DNA of 64,000 nt, taken from JBAYIE01 sp965279165. GTDB taxonomy: Bacteria; Bacteroidota; Bacteroidia; UKL13-3. The stretch covers positions 992,001-1,056,000 of the forward strand of contig OZ257140.1 of assembly GCA_965279165.1 (NCBI GenBank), in the 5' to 3' direction. Position 1 is the stretch's first letter, and every line of letters starts with the position of its first letter. Shown in pieces: positions 45,571 through 55,115 of this stretch. Below the pieces are notes generated by a model. The model was not told the origin of the DNA, made no database searches, and worked only from the letters and a program-made list of their open reading frames with translations. The position numbers and the translations under genes were made by a program.

Positions 45571-46926
45571 ATGTTAAGCAACCGGAATTTACTCCTTACT
45601 GTATTGTCTTTATTTATTATCGACTCCGTTTTACATTTACTACAATGGTTTGAAGTCGTTCAGTTCAACCCCTGGTTCTTGCATATACTTCGTTGGATAT
45701 TTATTGCAGTTATGGCTTGGTATAGCTGGCGCATAAAGTCCCTAACGGCTTCTATTTTGCTTTGTATGTTTCTTGGAATTGAATTTGCCGAATGGGCGCC
45801 CAATATTGCAAAAGAACTAAAAATTTTCAGTGATATATTCCTTAGACTGATAAAAACGATTATTGCACCTTTGTTATTCTCCACACTTGTAGTAGGAATA
45901 GCAGGTCATAGCGATCTGAAACAAGTTGGACGAATGGGCTGGAAATCTATTTTATATTTTGAAATCGTAACTACCATTGCCTTGGTAATTGGATTGGTTG
46001 CAATCAATGTTTCACAGGCCGGCGCAGGTGCAGTTTTTGAAGCACAAACAGCGCAGGTCGAAAAGGCAACGCAATTGTTGGAACAAAAGCATACACACAA
46101 TGTAATCCTGGATATATTTCCTGAAAATGTTGCCCGTTCGGTTGGAGATAACCAGATATTGCAAATTGTAATATTCAGTATCCTTTTTGGTATTGCACTC
46201 GCCCAGGTAAAAGGCGAACGTAAAATGAAAATGGTGAATGCCATCGAAGGTTTGGCTGATGTCATGTTTAAATTCACCAACCTGGTAATGTATCTTGCTC
46301 CGCTTGCAGTAGGCGGAGCTATCGGATATGCCATTGCTACCATGGGTTATGGGGTATTGCATAATTTAATGAAACTGGTGGGCACGCTCTACCTTTCATT
46401 AACCTTCTTTATCCTGTTTATTTTAGTGCCGATTGGCTTTTTGGTTAAACTTCCATTTCGCAAATTTATCGACCATATTTCAGAACCTCTTTCAATTGCT
46501 TTCGCAACTGCGAGCTCGGAAGCTGCCCTGCCAAAAGCGATGGAAAATTTAGAAAAAATGGGTATACCTCGTAAGGTGGTTTCTTTCGTTTTGCCAACCG
46601 GATATAGTTTTAATCTGGATGGTACAACCCTCTACCTTTCTCTTGCTTCCGTTTTTGTTGCGCAAGCATGCGGAGTGGATTTAACCATCGGCGAGCAAAT
46701 TCAAATGTGTTTGGTTTTATTGCTTACCTCTAAAGGAGTAGCGGGTGTAAGAGGCGCATCATTCCTTATTTTAGTGGGCACGGTTGCATCCTTAGGACTC
46801 GACCCACAAAAGGCATTTGCCATTTTAGCGGTAGATGCCATCATGGATATGGGAAGAACTTCAGTTAACCTAATAGGTAATTGCCTCGCAACCTATGTAA
46901 TTGCCAAATGGGAAGGGGAAATCTGA
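45571..46926 (+). CDS. dicarboxylate/amino acid:cation symporter (DAACS family)
   Basis: This protein of about 451 residues starts at ATG 45571; the frame extends back to a TTG at 45544. It has about 10 hydrophobic segments and the DAACS hallmarks: the serine-rich ATASSEAALPKAMENL reentrant loop (near residue 317), the following LPTGYSFNLDGTTLYL transport motif, and MDMGRTSVNLIGN near the end. Proteins of this family (GltP, DctA) import glutamate, aspartate or C4-dicarboxylates with protons or sodium. The substrate is not certain. Its stop codon is one base from the stop of the convergent membrane gene. Confidence 0.9.
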   Translation: MLSNRNLLLTVLSLFIIDSVLHLLQWFEVVQFNPWFLHILRWIFIAVMAWYSWRIKSLTASILLCMFLGIEFAEWAPNIAKELKIFSDIFLRLIKTIIAPLLFSTLVVGIAGHSDLKQVGRMGWKSILYFEIVTTIALVIGLVAINVSQAGAGAVFEAQTAQVEKATQLLEQKHTHNVILDIFPENVARSVGDNQILQIVIFSILFGIALAQVKGERKMKMVNAIEGLADVMFKFTNLVMYLAPLAVGGAIGYAIATMGYGVLHNLMKLVGTLYLSLTFFILFILVPIGFLVKLPFRKFIDHISEPLSIAFATASSEAALPKAMENLEKMGIPRKVVSFVLPTGYSFNLDGTTLYLSLASVFVAQACGVDLTIGEQIQMCLVLLLTSKGVAGVRGASFLILVGTVASLGLDPQKAFAILAVDAIMDMGRTSVNLIGNCLATYVIAKWEGEI

Positions 46927-47373
46927 TTACATCCTGAACAAAGGAGAATATTGCCAAGGAATACGAGATAGTATTAATACCATTCCTATCGTAAACCATA
47001 TCAATGCCTTTTTGTGTTTTACTACAGAATCTGTAGCTTTCTTCGATAAGGTTCGTCCAACCTGAATACAAACAACAGCAATTATATTCACCGAAATATG
47101 TTCAACAGCATACAAACGCAATCTGGCATCCTTCATCGCAGCACCCATATTGCCTAAGGCCTCCTGCACTACCGGACTAATAAAATACAAAATCAACCCC
47201 AATAACAATTGGGTATGACAAAAAATAACAAACAACAGATGTGCCCGATTCTCTGCTTGTGTAAATTCACGTTTGTGCATTACTCCAAGAACCGATTTGG
47301 TTATGGCATACAAACCACCCAGTAAAACAGCCCATCGCAATAAATTATGCAGAAATAAAATAGTTGGATACAT
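46927..47373 (-). CDS. four-helix membrane protein, unknown function
   Basis: This 148-residue protein has four predicted membrane helices (starting ILFLHNLLRWAVLLGG and AHLLFVIFCHTQLLLGLIL). Several His residues lie at helix ends (HNLLRW, CHTQ, VEHISVN), a pattern that gives related proteins the label cytochrome b-like. No heme-binding pair is certain. It lies between the symporter (convergent) and comEC (divergent) and shows no operon partner. I cannot assign a function. Confidence 0.7.
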   Translation of the reverse strand: MYPTILFLHNLLRWAVLLGGLYAITKSVLGVMHKREFTQAENRAHLLFVIFCHTQLLLGLILYFISPVVQEALGNMGAAMKDARLRLYAVEHISVNIIAVVCIQVGRTLSKKATDSVVKHKKALIWFTIGMVLILSRIPWQYSPLFRM

Positions 47374-47454
47374 AAAATAATAATTTATTCAATAATACTA
47401 TAATTATGTGATTGTCGCCATTTCATTTATCCATACCCGGAGGATAAATTGTAC

Positions 47455-49524
47455 ATGGAAATGTTCAAGTCTTTTTGGCATACTATTCCTATGGTGAGGC
47501 TATTGATTTTATTAATCGCGGGAATCCTTATTGGTTACAATTTAAAAGAAAACCAAATCGCTATTTGGATTTGTTGTGGTATGCTAATTCCTGGCTTCTT
47601 CCTCATTCGGATGAAACGATTTAACTATTACCGGAAACGATTTATAAAAGGTATCGGCATTGCACTTATCTGTATTGCTTTGGGAATTTTGGCTCAGTGG
47701 AAAAACTATTCGCCCAATAACCCTACGCATTATTTACGTCAAAACAACTTCGAAAAATTATTGGTTAAGATTAACGACGATGGAATCATAACAGGTAAAC
47801 GTAAAAAATATACAGGCACTGTTATTGCAATTCGCGAAAAAGGAGGTGTCATAAAACCTTCCACCGGAAACTTAATGCTGTACTTTTATCCGGATATAAC
47901 TTACACGTATAGTGAAGTTATCGAATTAGATTCCGCTTCATTAAAAAGGATTAAATCTCCATTGAATCCCGGAGAATTTGATATGCATCAGTACTTTAAA
48001 AGAAAGAATATTTTCCATACCGCAATTCCAACCAAAACCCAACACAGATCCTTACATATCCATAATGGATCGTGGATGATACAATGGGTAAACAAACTTA
48101 AAAACCACTTTGGAATCGTGCTGCAAACCTATGTTATTTCGGCAGAAGAAATTGCGGTAGCAAAAGCTTTATTATATGGCTTTGATGATGCGATATCCTA
48201 TGAAACTACAACTGCTTATGCGCAAACAGGAACACTTCATGTTCTTGCAGTATCGGGTATGCATGTGGGTATTATTTTCTGGATTTTGGGACTGCTGTGT
48301 AAACCATTAGAAAAATCAGGAAGTAGTAGGATTATAAAATCCATTTTAATTTTATGTGCGCTTTGGTTTTATTCCCTTCTATGCGGTATGACTCCTTCTA
48401 TTTTAAGAGCAACTGTTATGTTCAGCTTTATAGTGGTTGGCAGTTCGCTGGGGCAACAAGGAAATATTTTTAACAACCTGGCAGGATCCGCTTTTTTTCT
48501 TCTGGTATTTAATCCCAATATTTTGGCGGATGTAGGTTTTCAATTGAGTTACCTTGCTGTTGGTGGAATTGTTGCCATTCAACCTGTATTGTACCAAAAG
48601 CTCAATCTTCGAAACCGTTTTCTCGATTCAATTTGGAATCTTGTTTCGGTATCTGTAGCAGCCCAACTTGCAACCTGCCCGCTTGGACTGTATTATTTCC
48701 ATCAGTTTCCAAATTCATTTATCCTATCCAATTTACTCATCATTCCAATCACAACAGTGATTCTTTATTTGCTTATCGTTTTAATGTCCTTTTCGCTCCT
48801 ACCTGTTTTGGCAACCTTCCTGGGTAAATTAATATTTTTCCTCATCCGGTTAAGTAATTCAATCGCAATCATGATAAGTAACCTACCCTATTCCTTCACA
48901 GAAGGAATTCAAATCAGCTTTTTCCAAAGTTTTCTTTTATTTATTCTCCTTAGTTCGGTGGTTCTATATCTTATATCAAAACGAGCCACCTTACTGTTAA
49001 TTGGTATGGGTTCAACAATGGCAATATTGTCGGAAAACACCTACCATAAAATCATTTCCAATAACCAAAATAAACTAATCATATATTGTATACCCAACCA
49101 CCTGGCATTACAATTTATGCAAGGATCAACATCAACTTTGTTTGTCGACTCCACACTCGTAAACGACAAAAAGAAAATTCAATTTCATACCGCCAACTAT
49201 TCCGGTTCTCATTTTGTAAAAAAACCAACCATCGTTCCTGCCCATAATAAATGGTCATTAATTCAGTTACCGGAAATTCGGATTATTTTAACCGGTAATA
49301 ATGCATTCCAATCTGATTCAACCTCCTGTGATATTGTTGTAATTCGCAATCCGGTAAATTTGGAAAGTCTAAACCTGCTCAAACCCAAACGTGTGGTTAT
49401 GAATAGTAACTTGTCATACCAATTACGAGAAAAATACATGGCATATTACCGTGATTTGAAAATTCCTTACTATAACTTGCCTTTATCAGGTGCAATTGAA
49501 TTAAATTTGAATGCATATGAATGA
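47455..49524 (+). CDS. comEC: ComEC/Rec2-family DNA-uptake channel protein
   Basis: This protein of about 689 residues starts at ATG 47455 (the frame reaches a TTG at 47449). It has an N-terminal DUF4131-like region, then the Competence domain with LHVLAVSGMHVGIIFWILG and about 9 helices. ComEC forms the inner-membrane channel for single-stranded DNA in natural transformation. The C-terminal 160 residues align with the position of the metallo-beta-lactamase-like domain but lack an HxHxDH motif, as in many Bacteroidota versions. A purine-rich GGAGG (about 47439-47443) stands 11 bases upstream, unusual here. The end overlaps the enoyl-CoA hydratase gene. Confidence 0.87.
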   Translation: MEMFKSFWHTIPMVRLLILLIAGILIGYNLKENQIAIWICCGMLIPGFFLIRMKRFNYYRKRFIKGIGIALICIALGILAQWKNYSPNNPTHYLRQNNFEKLLVKINDDGIITGKRKKYTGTVIAIREKGGVIKPSTGNLMLYFYPDITYTYSEVIELDSASLKRIKSPLNPGEFDMHQYFKRKNIFHTAIPTKTQHRSLHIHNGSWMIQWVNKLKNHFGIVLQTYVISAEEIAVAKALLYGFDDAISYETTTAYAQTGTLHVLAVSGMHVGIIFWILGLLCKPLEKSGSSRIIKSILILCALWFYSLLCGMTPSILRATVMFSFIVVGSSLGQQGNIFNNLAGSAFFLLVFNPNILADVGFQLSYLAVGGIVAIQPVLYQKLNLRNRFLDSIWNLVSVSVAAQLATCPLGLYYFHQFPNSFILSNLLIIPITTVILYLLIVLMSFSLLPVLATFLGKLIFFLIRLSNSIAIMISNLPYSFTEGIQISFFQSFLLFILLSSVVLYLISKRATLLLIGMGSTMAILSENTYHKIISNNQNKLIIYCIPNHLALQFMQGSTSTLFVDSTLVNDKKKIQFHTANYSGSHFVKKPTIVPAHNKWSLIQLPEIRIILTGNNAFQSDSTSCDIVVIRNPVNLESLNLLKPKRVVMNSNLSYQLREKYMAYYRDLKIPYYNLPLSGAIELNLNAYE

Positions 49525-50293
49525 TTTGGTACTATATAAAGTGATCGACCGTATCGGGTACATTACCTTAAACCGACCCGAAAAAAGGAATGCCCTTGGA
49601 TTTGAATTTGTAAAAGAACTCAAGGCAAAATTTAACTTGGCCGAGCAAGACGAAAATTGCAAAATCATTGTTTTGGAAGCCAACGGAGATGCGTTTTGCG
49701 CCGGAGCTGATCTGGCTTACATACAACAGTTGCAAAATTTTTCGGAAGAAGAAAACCTGATTGACTCCAAAAACCTGATGGAGCTATTTCAACAAATTTA
49801 CCAATCCTCCAAAATGGTAATTTCCAAGGTGAATGGTGCAGCTTTGGCTGGTGGATGCGGTTTGGCTACTGTTTGTGATTTCTGCATCGCCACACCGGAA
49901 TCTACATTTGGATATACAGAAGCCCGTATTGGATTTGTTCCTGCCATGGTTATGGTATTTCTATTGAGAAAAGTTAGCGGAAGCACCGCAAGAGAAATTC
50001 TTCTGTCAGCAGAAATATTTAAGTCGGATGTAGCGCTTCGGTACCAACTCATCAATAAAATAATTCCGACAGCCGAAATTCATGAATATGTGCATGAATT
50101 TGCAACCCGTTTGATAAATTCTACATCTTCTCAATCAATAAACCTGATAAAAAAAATGTTGCATACCATTCCTCAATTAACCTTGTCCGACGGATTGGAA
50201 TATGCCGCAAAACAAAATGTTAAAGCCCGCCAAACAGAAGATTGTAAAAAAGGAATTGCAGCATTTCTGGCAAAAGAAAAAATTATATGGTAA
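49511..50293 (+). CDS. enoyl-CoA hydratase/isomerase family protein
   Basis: This 260-residue crotonase-fold protein begins at ATG 49511 or 49517 and overlaps the end of comEC by about 10 bases. It has the CoA-binding segment AFCAGADLAYIQQL near residue 61 and the oxyanion-hole GAALAGGCGLATVCD near residue 103, then STFGYTEARIGFVPA. The family hydrates enoyl-CoA or isomerises double bases in acyl-CoA; the closest function could be methylglutaconyl-CoA hydratase, enoyl-CoA hydratase or PaaF/PaaG, and sequence inspection cannot choose. It starts a run with the next secreted-protein gene (7-base overlap). Confidence 0.83.
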   Translation: MHMNDLVLYKVIDRIGYITLNRPEKRNALGFEFVKELKAKFNLAEQDENCKIIVLEANGDAFCAGADLAYIQQLQNFSEEENLIDSKNLMELFQQIYQSSKMVISKVNGAALAGGCGLATVCDFCIATPESTFGYTEARIGFVPAMVMVFLLRKVSGSTAREILLSAEIFKSDVALRYQLINKIIPTAEIHEYVHEFATRLINSTSSQSINLIKKMLHTIPQLTLSDGLEYAAKQNVKARQTEDCKKGIAAFLAKEKIIW

Positions 50294-50958
50294 AAATACT
50301 ATTCACTTCCCTATTGCTTTCGTTCTCTTTTTCTACAACATTGTTGCACGCACAAAAAATCACAAACGGAATAATTAAGTACGATATAACCTATCCTGAA
50401 ATAAGCGAGGAATTTAAAAACAACATGGACGTTTTACCCAAAACCATGGCGGTGTTTTTTAAAGAAAACAAAAGCAGAATTGAATTGTACACCATTTTCG
50501 GAACCAACGTAATTCTCTCGGATAAAACTTCTAAATTAACTTATGTGCTCACTGATATGATGGGCAAAAAAATTGCCATGCTTTCAACGGAAGAAGATGT
50601 TAAGAAAATAGAATCAGAGAATGCCAAAGAGCATCAATCCACTATCATAAACCTGAAAAAGAAACGGAAAATTGCAGGCTATAGTTGTAAAGGCATTCTG
50701 GTTCAAAAAACAAGCGACAACAAAACGGTTCAGTCCGAAAATTATTATACCGAAGAATTACCTGCCATGAGCTTTGCTGCTGGCTCCGAATTAACCAACA
50801 GCATTCCCGGCATGTTAATGGAGTACGATATGGTTACCAACGGTCTTGTGATGCATATTCGTGCAAACAAAGTGGAGGAAAAAATATTCCCTGACTCGGT
50901 GTTTTCTGTTCCATCAACGTACGAAATTGTAAGAAGTCAGATACCGAATAAAAACTGA
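50287..50958 (+). CDS. secreted DUF4412/GLPGLI-like protein
   Basis: This 223-residue protein has a signal peptide (FTSLLLSFSFSTTLLHAQ) and then a mostly beta-strand body that opens with ITNGIIKYDITYPE. Similar small secreted proteins in Bacteroidota belong to the DUF4412 or GLPGLI groups, recognisable by a GIIKY-type first strand, KKRKIAGYSCKGI near residue 133 and a YYTEELP segment. Their function is unknown. Its start overlaps the hydratase gene by 7 bases, so the two are probably co-transcribed. Confidence 0.72.
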   Translation: MVKILFTSLLLSFSFSTTLLHAQKITNGIIKYDITYPEISEEFKNNMDVLPKTMAVFFKENKSRIELYTIFGTNVILSDKTSKLTYVLTDMMGKKIAMLSTEEDVKKIESENAKEHQSTIINLKKKRKIAGYSCKGILVQKTSDNKTVQSENYYTEELPAMSFAAGSELTNSIPGMLMEYDMVTNGLVMHIRANKVEEKIFPDSVFSVPSTYEIVRSQIPNKN

Positions 50959-50967
50959 TCATTTCCG

Positions 50968-51849
50968 TTATAACGAATCGACAAAATCAATAAAGGATTG
51001 TATACTGCGGATAAGTTTTGTATTAACCGGAAACTCGAAATCGGCATTTAAAAACTGAATGCCGGATAATAAAACCATGGATTGCGGCCATGCCTGACAA
51101 ATTTTTTGAACAAACTCTTGTTTGTTTAGGTTTACATGGGCAGAAGTTAGAATAGAAAAAACATAATCCGGTTCATAAACCGATGTATGCGACAACATAT
51201 CAGATACCGGTACCTCTTGTCCAAGATAAAACACATCATGCCCCCTCGAGCGTAAAATATAATTGGCAAACAACAACCCAATCGAATGTTGTTCGTTCTC
51301 CGGTAAAAACAACAAAAATCGCTTACCATCCGGTTTGCGTTCCATCATTTTTGAATCAATAGCCACATAAAGTTTTTGCTTAATGATATTGGTTGCAAAA
51401 TGTTCATGCATGGGCTTAATCGAACCAATTTGCCATAAAATTCCAACTTCAATCAAGAAAGGGAAAACAACATGCGTCATGGTATGTTCTATCCCCTTTT
51501 CTTTTATCACTTCCGAAATGCTAGCATTAAATGCAGTTTCATCTAACGATACCATTCCGGTAATCATGTTTTTTATATGATGACCATATACCGCATCAAT
51601 CTGCTTAATTTTTAAGACCTGGGTGCATAAATCATGCTTCGGCATTTTGGCAATCTCCGAAATTTTAAATCCATGCCGGTTAAGTATACTAATATTGAGA
51701 ATATACTTCAAATCATCGTCGTCGTAAAATCGAATATTCGATTCGGTACGCTTTGGCTTGATTATACCATAACGGGTTTCCCAGATACGTAAAGTATGAC
51801 TTTTAATACCCGAAACTGCTTCTATGTCCTTAATTGAAAATATTCCCAA
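50968..51849 (-). CDS. MerR-family regulator with B12-binding domain (CarH/LitR-like)
   Basis: This 293-residue regulator has an N-terminal MerR helix-turn-helix (FSIKDIEAVSGIKSHTLRIW) followed by a cobalamin-binding domain. Both CarH landmarks are intact: W139-x9-E149-H150 in the helical cap, and E186-x-H188-x2-G191 in the Rossmann part, where H188 would coordinate cobalt. Proteins with both motifs, such as CarH, use adenosylcobalamin as a light sensor and repress carotenoid or stress genes in the dark. No carotenoid gene is in the window, so the target set is unknown. The start codon is TTG. Next to it are a DUF4421 gene and, beyond, yceI. Confidence 0.87.
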   Translation of the reverse strand: MGIFSIKDIEAVSGIKSHTLRIWETRYGIIKPKRTESNIRFYDDDDLKYILNISILNRHGFKISEIAKMPKHDLCTQVLKIKQIDAVYGHHIKNMITGMVSLDETAFNASISEVIKEKGIEHTMTHVVFPFLIEVGILWQIGSIKPMHEHFATNIIKQKLYVAIDSKMMERKPDGKRFLLFLPENEQHSIGLLFANYILRSRGHDVFYLGQEVPVSDMLSHTSVYEPDYVFSILTSAHVNLNKQEFVQKICQAWPQSMVLLSGIQFLNADFEFPVNTKLIRSIQSFIDFVDSL

Positions 51850-51909
51850 AATATGTACTTCCTATATGCCTCTCAACAACGAATCAAATATATTGTTTCA
51901 GTATGCGTT

Positions 51910-53004
51910 TTATTTATCCGGTTTTTCAGAAATTAATGGCACTTTATCCATTGATTTAGAAATTACTGCAAACTTTTTGGGAAACGACAACCTGGTTCCA
52001 ACAAACAATTGTAAACTACCAATCGAATATTGCAACTGGTTACCCGAACCAAGCGGAATATGATAATTATCCCCCATTCCGGATATGCCACAATAAAAAT
52101 AAGTGGAATTAAATCCGGTTGAAAACCTCGCTAAACCTCTTGAGATCCAAAGATTTCTATTGACTGATTCTTCCATGTTACTTGCCTCAGCTTCATACTG
52201 CTGAATCTGGTAAACCAAACCATAGGAAAAGGATAAGGTAAAAAACAACCGCTTCCACCCTACCAATGTAAAACTATATCCCGGCAAAAGACCAGCCGAG
52301 TAAAACATGCCCGTCCGGATTTGTGATGCTAAAATAATCTCGGATTGGTAAATGTTCGGAACTACCGACGAATCTGCTTTAATGGCATAATAAGAACCTG
52401 AAAGGGTTAAAAGAAAGGACCCTGCCGACTTATTTTGTATCTCATTTTGAATAAATGAGGAACGATAGGAAAAACGATTATGGTTAAAGATGTAATAAAC
52501 ATTGAATCCTATTCCTTTGGTTTCTAAATCCGGACGTAATACATATGGAACCGTCGTTTTCAAATCCTCATTTACTTTTTTATTTCCTATATAATACCCC
52601 TTATTCGATAAATAATACATATCAAAACCTTGCTTCTTTCCATAAGAATTTAATACAATATTGAAATACGTGCTTGAACCCTTTTCATTATCCTGGATAT
52701 TCTTTGGGCCATACGTTATGCCAAATCCCAACCATTTGTGTTGTAATTTTAACCCAATACTTGGTGCTTCGTTAGGCGTAAATTGTACACTTTTCTTTTG
52801 TGCCGAAAAAACAAACCGATTAGAAGCAAAATAGAGGAACGGAGTAACGTTAATCTTGTCGGTATGGTTTGTAATATAATAAGAACGAGGTTTTGTATTT
52901 AAGCTATCCGCTGCTTGTACCGAAATTGCCAACCCAAGCAAAAAACAACAGGAAAAACAATATTTCCAATTCCGGATATAAAATTTTATTCTCCTGTTTT
53001 TCAA
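51910..53004 (-). CDS. DUF4421-like outer-membrane protein
   Basis: This 364-residue protein has a signal peptide (CFLLGLAISVQA) after a basic N-terminus, then strand-rich sequence typical of an outer-membrane barrel (ASIGLKLQHKWLGFGITYG-type segments, several Tyr-rich strands). It matches the DUF4421 group, which is common in Bacteroidota and of unknown function. The open frame begins at TTG 53002-53004, with no ATG before the signal peptide. It is transcribed toward the CarH-like gene (60-base gap) and is divergent from yceI. Confidence 0.72.
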   Translation of the reverse strand: MKNRRIKFYIRNWKYCFSCCFLLGLAISVQAADSLNTKPRSYYITNHTDKINVTPFLYFASNRFVFSAQKKSVQFTPNEAPSIGLKLQHKWLGFGITYGPKNIQDNEKGSSTYFNIVLNSYGKKQGFDMYYLSNKGYYIGNKKVNEDLKTTVPYVLRPDLETKGIGFNVYYIFNHNRFSYRSSFIQNEIQNKSAGSFLLTLSGSYYAIKADSSVVPNIYQSEIILASQIRTGMFYSAGLLPGYSFTLVGWKRLFFTLSFSYGLVYQIQQYEAEASNMEESVNRNLWISRGLARFSTGFNSTYFYCGISGMGDNYHIPLGSGNQLQYSIGSLQLFVGTRLSFPKKFAVISKSMDKVPLISEKPDK

Positions 53005-53039
53005 TATATTACATCATATAAAATTCGTTTATGAATTTA

Positions 53040-53074
53040 TTTGTATGTACAACAATTGTATTTACATATCTTTG
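53040..53074 (+). promoter_or_regulatory. promoter of yceI
   Basis: TTTG at 53040-53043 and TATCTTTG at 53067-53074, with 23 bases between, fit the Bacteroidota -33/-7 consensus at the wide end of its spacing. It lies inside the longest open frame and so supports the ATG at 53094 as the true start. Confidence 0.6.
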
Positions 53075-53093
53075 TTGCTCAATTAATAAAATC

Positions 53094-53714
53094 ATGAAAA
53101 CCAACATACTATTAATCGCCTTTATTTCCATTGGTATATGGAGCTATGCAGGCGAACCACGCAAAAGTGCAAAAAATACAGATACCGTAAAAGCCAATCC
53201 AAAAGAAAGTACCATAAAATGGCATGCTACCAAAGTAACAGGCGAACATTATGGAACGATTGAACTAGGTTCAGGAGAATTTATACTTGCCGATGAAAAA
53301 TTAACAGGCGGAACATTTGTAATTGCTATGTCGACCATTCAAAACACAGATATGCAAGGCGAATACAAAGGAAAATTAGAAGGGCATTTAAAGTCTGATG
53401 ATTTCTTTGCGGTTGCCAGTTACGAAAATGCCAGCATAACTATCAAATCGGCAGATTTAATAAAAGGTGCGAAACCTGGAAGCGACAATTATACCATCCA
53501 TGGTGATATTACCATCAAAGGAATAACCAAACCTATTACATTCCCTGCATTTGTAGTGGTATCCAAAGATAAAGTGATTGCAAATGCTTCCATCGATATC
53601 AACCGTGCAGATTTTAATGTAAAATATGGTTCCAACTCTTTTTTTGAAGGACTAGGCGACAAAGCCATCCACGACAATTTTAACCTGAAGATTAGGATAG
53701 TAGCTGCTCGTTAA
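53094..53714 (+). CDS. YceI family periplasmic lipid-binding protein
   Basis: This 206-residue protein starts at ATG 53094 with a signal peptide (LLIAFISIGIWSYAGE). The YceI lipocalin-like barrel follows: STIKWHATKVTGEHYGTIEL, then a KLEGHLKSDDFFAV segment and YTIHGDITIKGITKPITFPA. YceI proteins bind isoprenoid or polyprenyl lipids in the periplasm and are often induced by stress. The presence of a CarH-like regulator 1.2 kb away may be linked, since YceI and CarH are both found with isoprenoid genes in other bacteria, but this is inference. A strong terminator follows. Confidence 0.9.
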   Translation: MKTNILLIAFISIGIWSYAGEPRKSAKNTDTVKANPKESTIKWHATKVTGEHYGTIELGSGEFILADEKLTGGTFVIAMSTIQNTDMQGEYKGKLEGHLKSDDFFAVASYENASITIKSADLIKGAKPGSDNYTIHGDITIKGITKPITFPAFVVVSKDKVIANASIDINRADFNVKYGSNSFFEGLGDKAIHDNFNLKIRIVAAR

Positions 53715-53745
53715 CTGATTTTTATTCACTTGGTAAGTTATAAAG

Positions 53746-53767
53746 GGAGCCTTAGGGCTCCTTTTTT
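53746..53767 (+). terminator. rho-independent terminator after yceI
   Basis: GGAGCC (53746-53751) pairs with GGCTCC (53756-53761) over a TTAG loop and is followed by TTTTTT. A-T pairs extend the stem. Confidence 0.88.
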
Positions 53768-53812
53768 ATTGTAATAAATATGGAATTCGCTACCGATATC
53801 ATAAAATATAAA

Positions 53813-53820
53813 TATTTTTG
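53813..53820 (+). promoter_or_regulatory. -7 box (TATTTTTG) of the acyl-CoA dehydrogenase gene
   Basis: TATTTTTG is an exact TAnnTTTG match 16 bases upstream of ATG 53836. It overlaps the first codon of the longer open frame (TTG 53818), which argues against that upstream start. Confidence 0.55.
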
Positions 53821-53835
53821 CTCAAATACATATCC

Positions 53836-55050
53836 ATGAATACCGAAATCAAATACCATCATTCCAATAAACCGGACCAATATACACACCCTGATTATTA
53901 CCTGCTCGATGAATTGTTAACCGACGAACATAAAATGGTTCGTTCGATGGTTCGCGATTATGTGAAAAAGGAATTGTCGCCAATTATTGAAGATGTAGCA
54001 CAACAAGCTAAGTTCCCTTATTCCATGGTTAAACAACTTGGCGATTTGGGTTGTTTCGGACCACAACTTCCAATTGAATATGGATGTGGAGGGATGGACT
54101 ATATTACTTACGGACTCATGATGCAGGAATTAGAAAGATGCGATTCAGGCGTTCGTTCTACTGCTTCGGTTCAAGGTTCATTGGTAATGTATCCTATTTT
54201 TAAATTTGGCAGTGAAGAACAGAAAAAGAAATATTTACCCAAACTTGCCAAAGGAGAATGGCTAGGTTGTTTCGGATTAACGGAACCAAACCATGGATCA
54301 AATCCTGCCGGGATGACTACCAACTTTAAAGATGCAGGGGATGGAAAAAATGTCATACTGAATGGTGCCAAAATGTGGATTTCCAATTCTCCTTTCGCTG
54401 ATGTAGCTGTTGTATGGGCTAAAAATGAAGCAGGTATAATCAAAGGTATCATAGTAGAACGCAATATGCCCGGATTTACTACTCCTGAAACCCATAATAA
54501 ATGGAGCTTGCGTACCAGTGCCACAGGCGAACTGGTATTTAACGACGTACTCGTTCCGAAAGAAAATATTTTACCGGGGGTGGAAGGATTAAAAGGTCCT
54601 TTAACATGCCTTAATTCGGCAAGATTTGGAATCAGTTGGGGTGCTTTGGGTGCAGCGATGGATTGTTATGATACTGCCTTGCGTTATTCAAAAGAGCGTA
54701 TCCAGTTTGGTAAACCAATTGCAGCATTTCAATTACAACAAAAGAAGCTGGCGGAAATGATTACCGAAATTACCAAGGCGCAATTACTTACTTGGCGATT
54801 AGGTGTTTTGATGAACGAAGGAAGAGCTACTCCTGCGCAAATAAGTATGGCAAAGCGTAACAATGTTGAAATTGCCCAAAATTGTGCGCGTGATGCCCGA
54901 CAGATGTTAGGAGGTATGGGTATAACCGGCGAATATTCTATCATGCGCCACATGATGAATCTCGAATCGGTTGTAACCTATGAAGGTACCCACGATATCC
55001 ATTTACTCATAACCGGTATGGATATTACCGGCGAAAATGCATTCTCCTAA
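53836..55050 (+). CDS. acyl-CoA dehydrogenase, glutaryl-CoA dehydrogenase type
   Basis: This flavoprotein of about 404 residues starts at ATG 53836. It has GCFGLTEPNHGSNPAGM and WISNSPFADVAVVWA in the substrate and FAD regions, the RIQFGKPIAAFQLQQ segment, and the catalytic Glu in VVTYEGTHDIHLLI near the end. The position and context of this Glu fit glutaryl-CoA dehydrogenase, which oxidises and decarboxylates glutaryl-CoA to crotonyl-CoA in lysine and aromatic breakdown. Length matches. A different short-chain acyl-CoA substrate is possible. It has its own -7 box and a terminator upstream. Confidence 0.86.
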   Translation: MNTEIKYHHSNKPDQYTHPDYYLLDELLTDEHKMVRSMVRDYVKKELSPIIEDVAQQAKFPYSMVKQLGDLGCFGPQLPIEYGCGGMDYITYGLMMQELERCDSGVRSTASVQGSLVMYPIFKFGSEEQKKKYLPKLAKGEWLGCFGLTEPNHGSNPAGMTTNFKDAGDGKNVILNGAKMWISNSPFADVAVVWAKNEAGIIKGIIVERNMPGFTTPETHNKWSLRTSATGELVFNDVLVPKENILPGVEGLKGPLTCLNSARFGISWGALGAAMDCYDTALRYSKERIQFGKPIAAFQLQQKKLAEMITEITKAQLLTWRLGVLMNEGRATPAQISMAKRNNVEIAQNCARDARQMLGGMGITGEYSIMRHMMNLESVVTYEGTHDIHLLITGMDITGENAFS

Positions 55051-55115
55051 AATGGGTTTATGCAATTTACCTGCATACCAATTTTTATCTTCCGGTCGTT
55101 GAACAATAAACAAAC

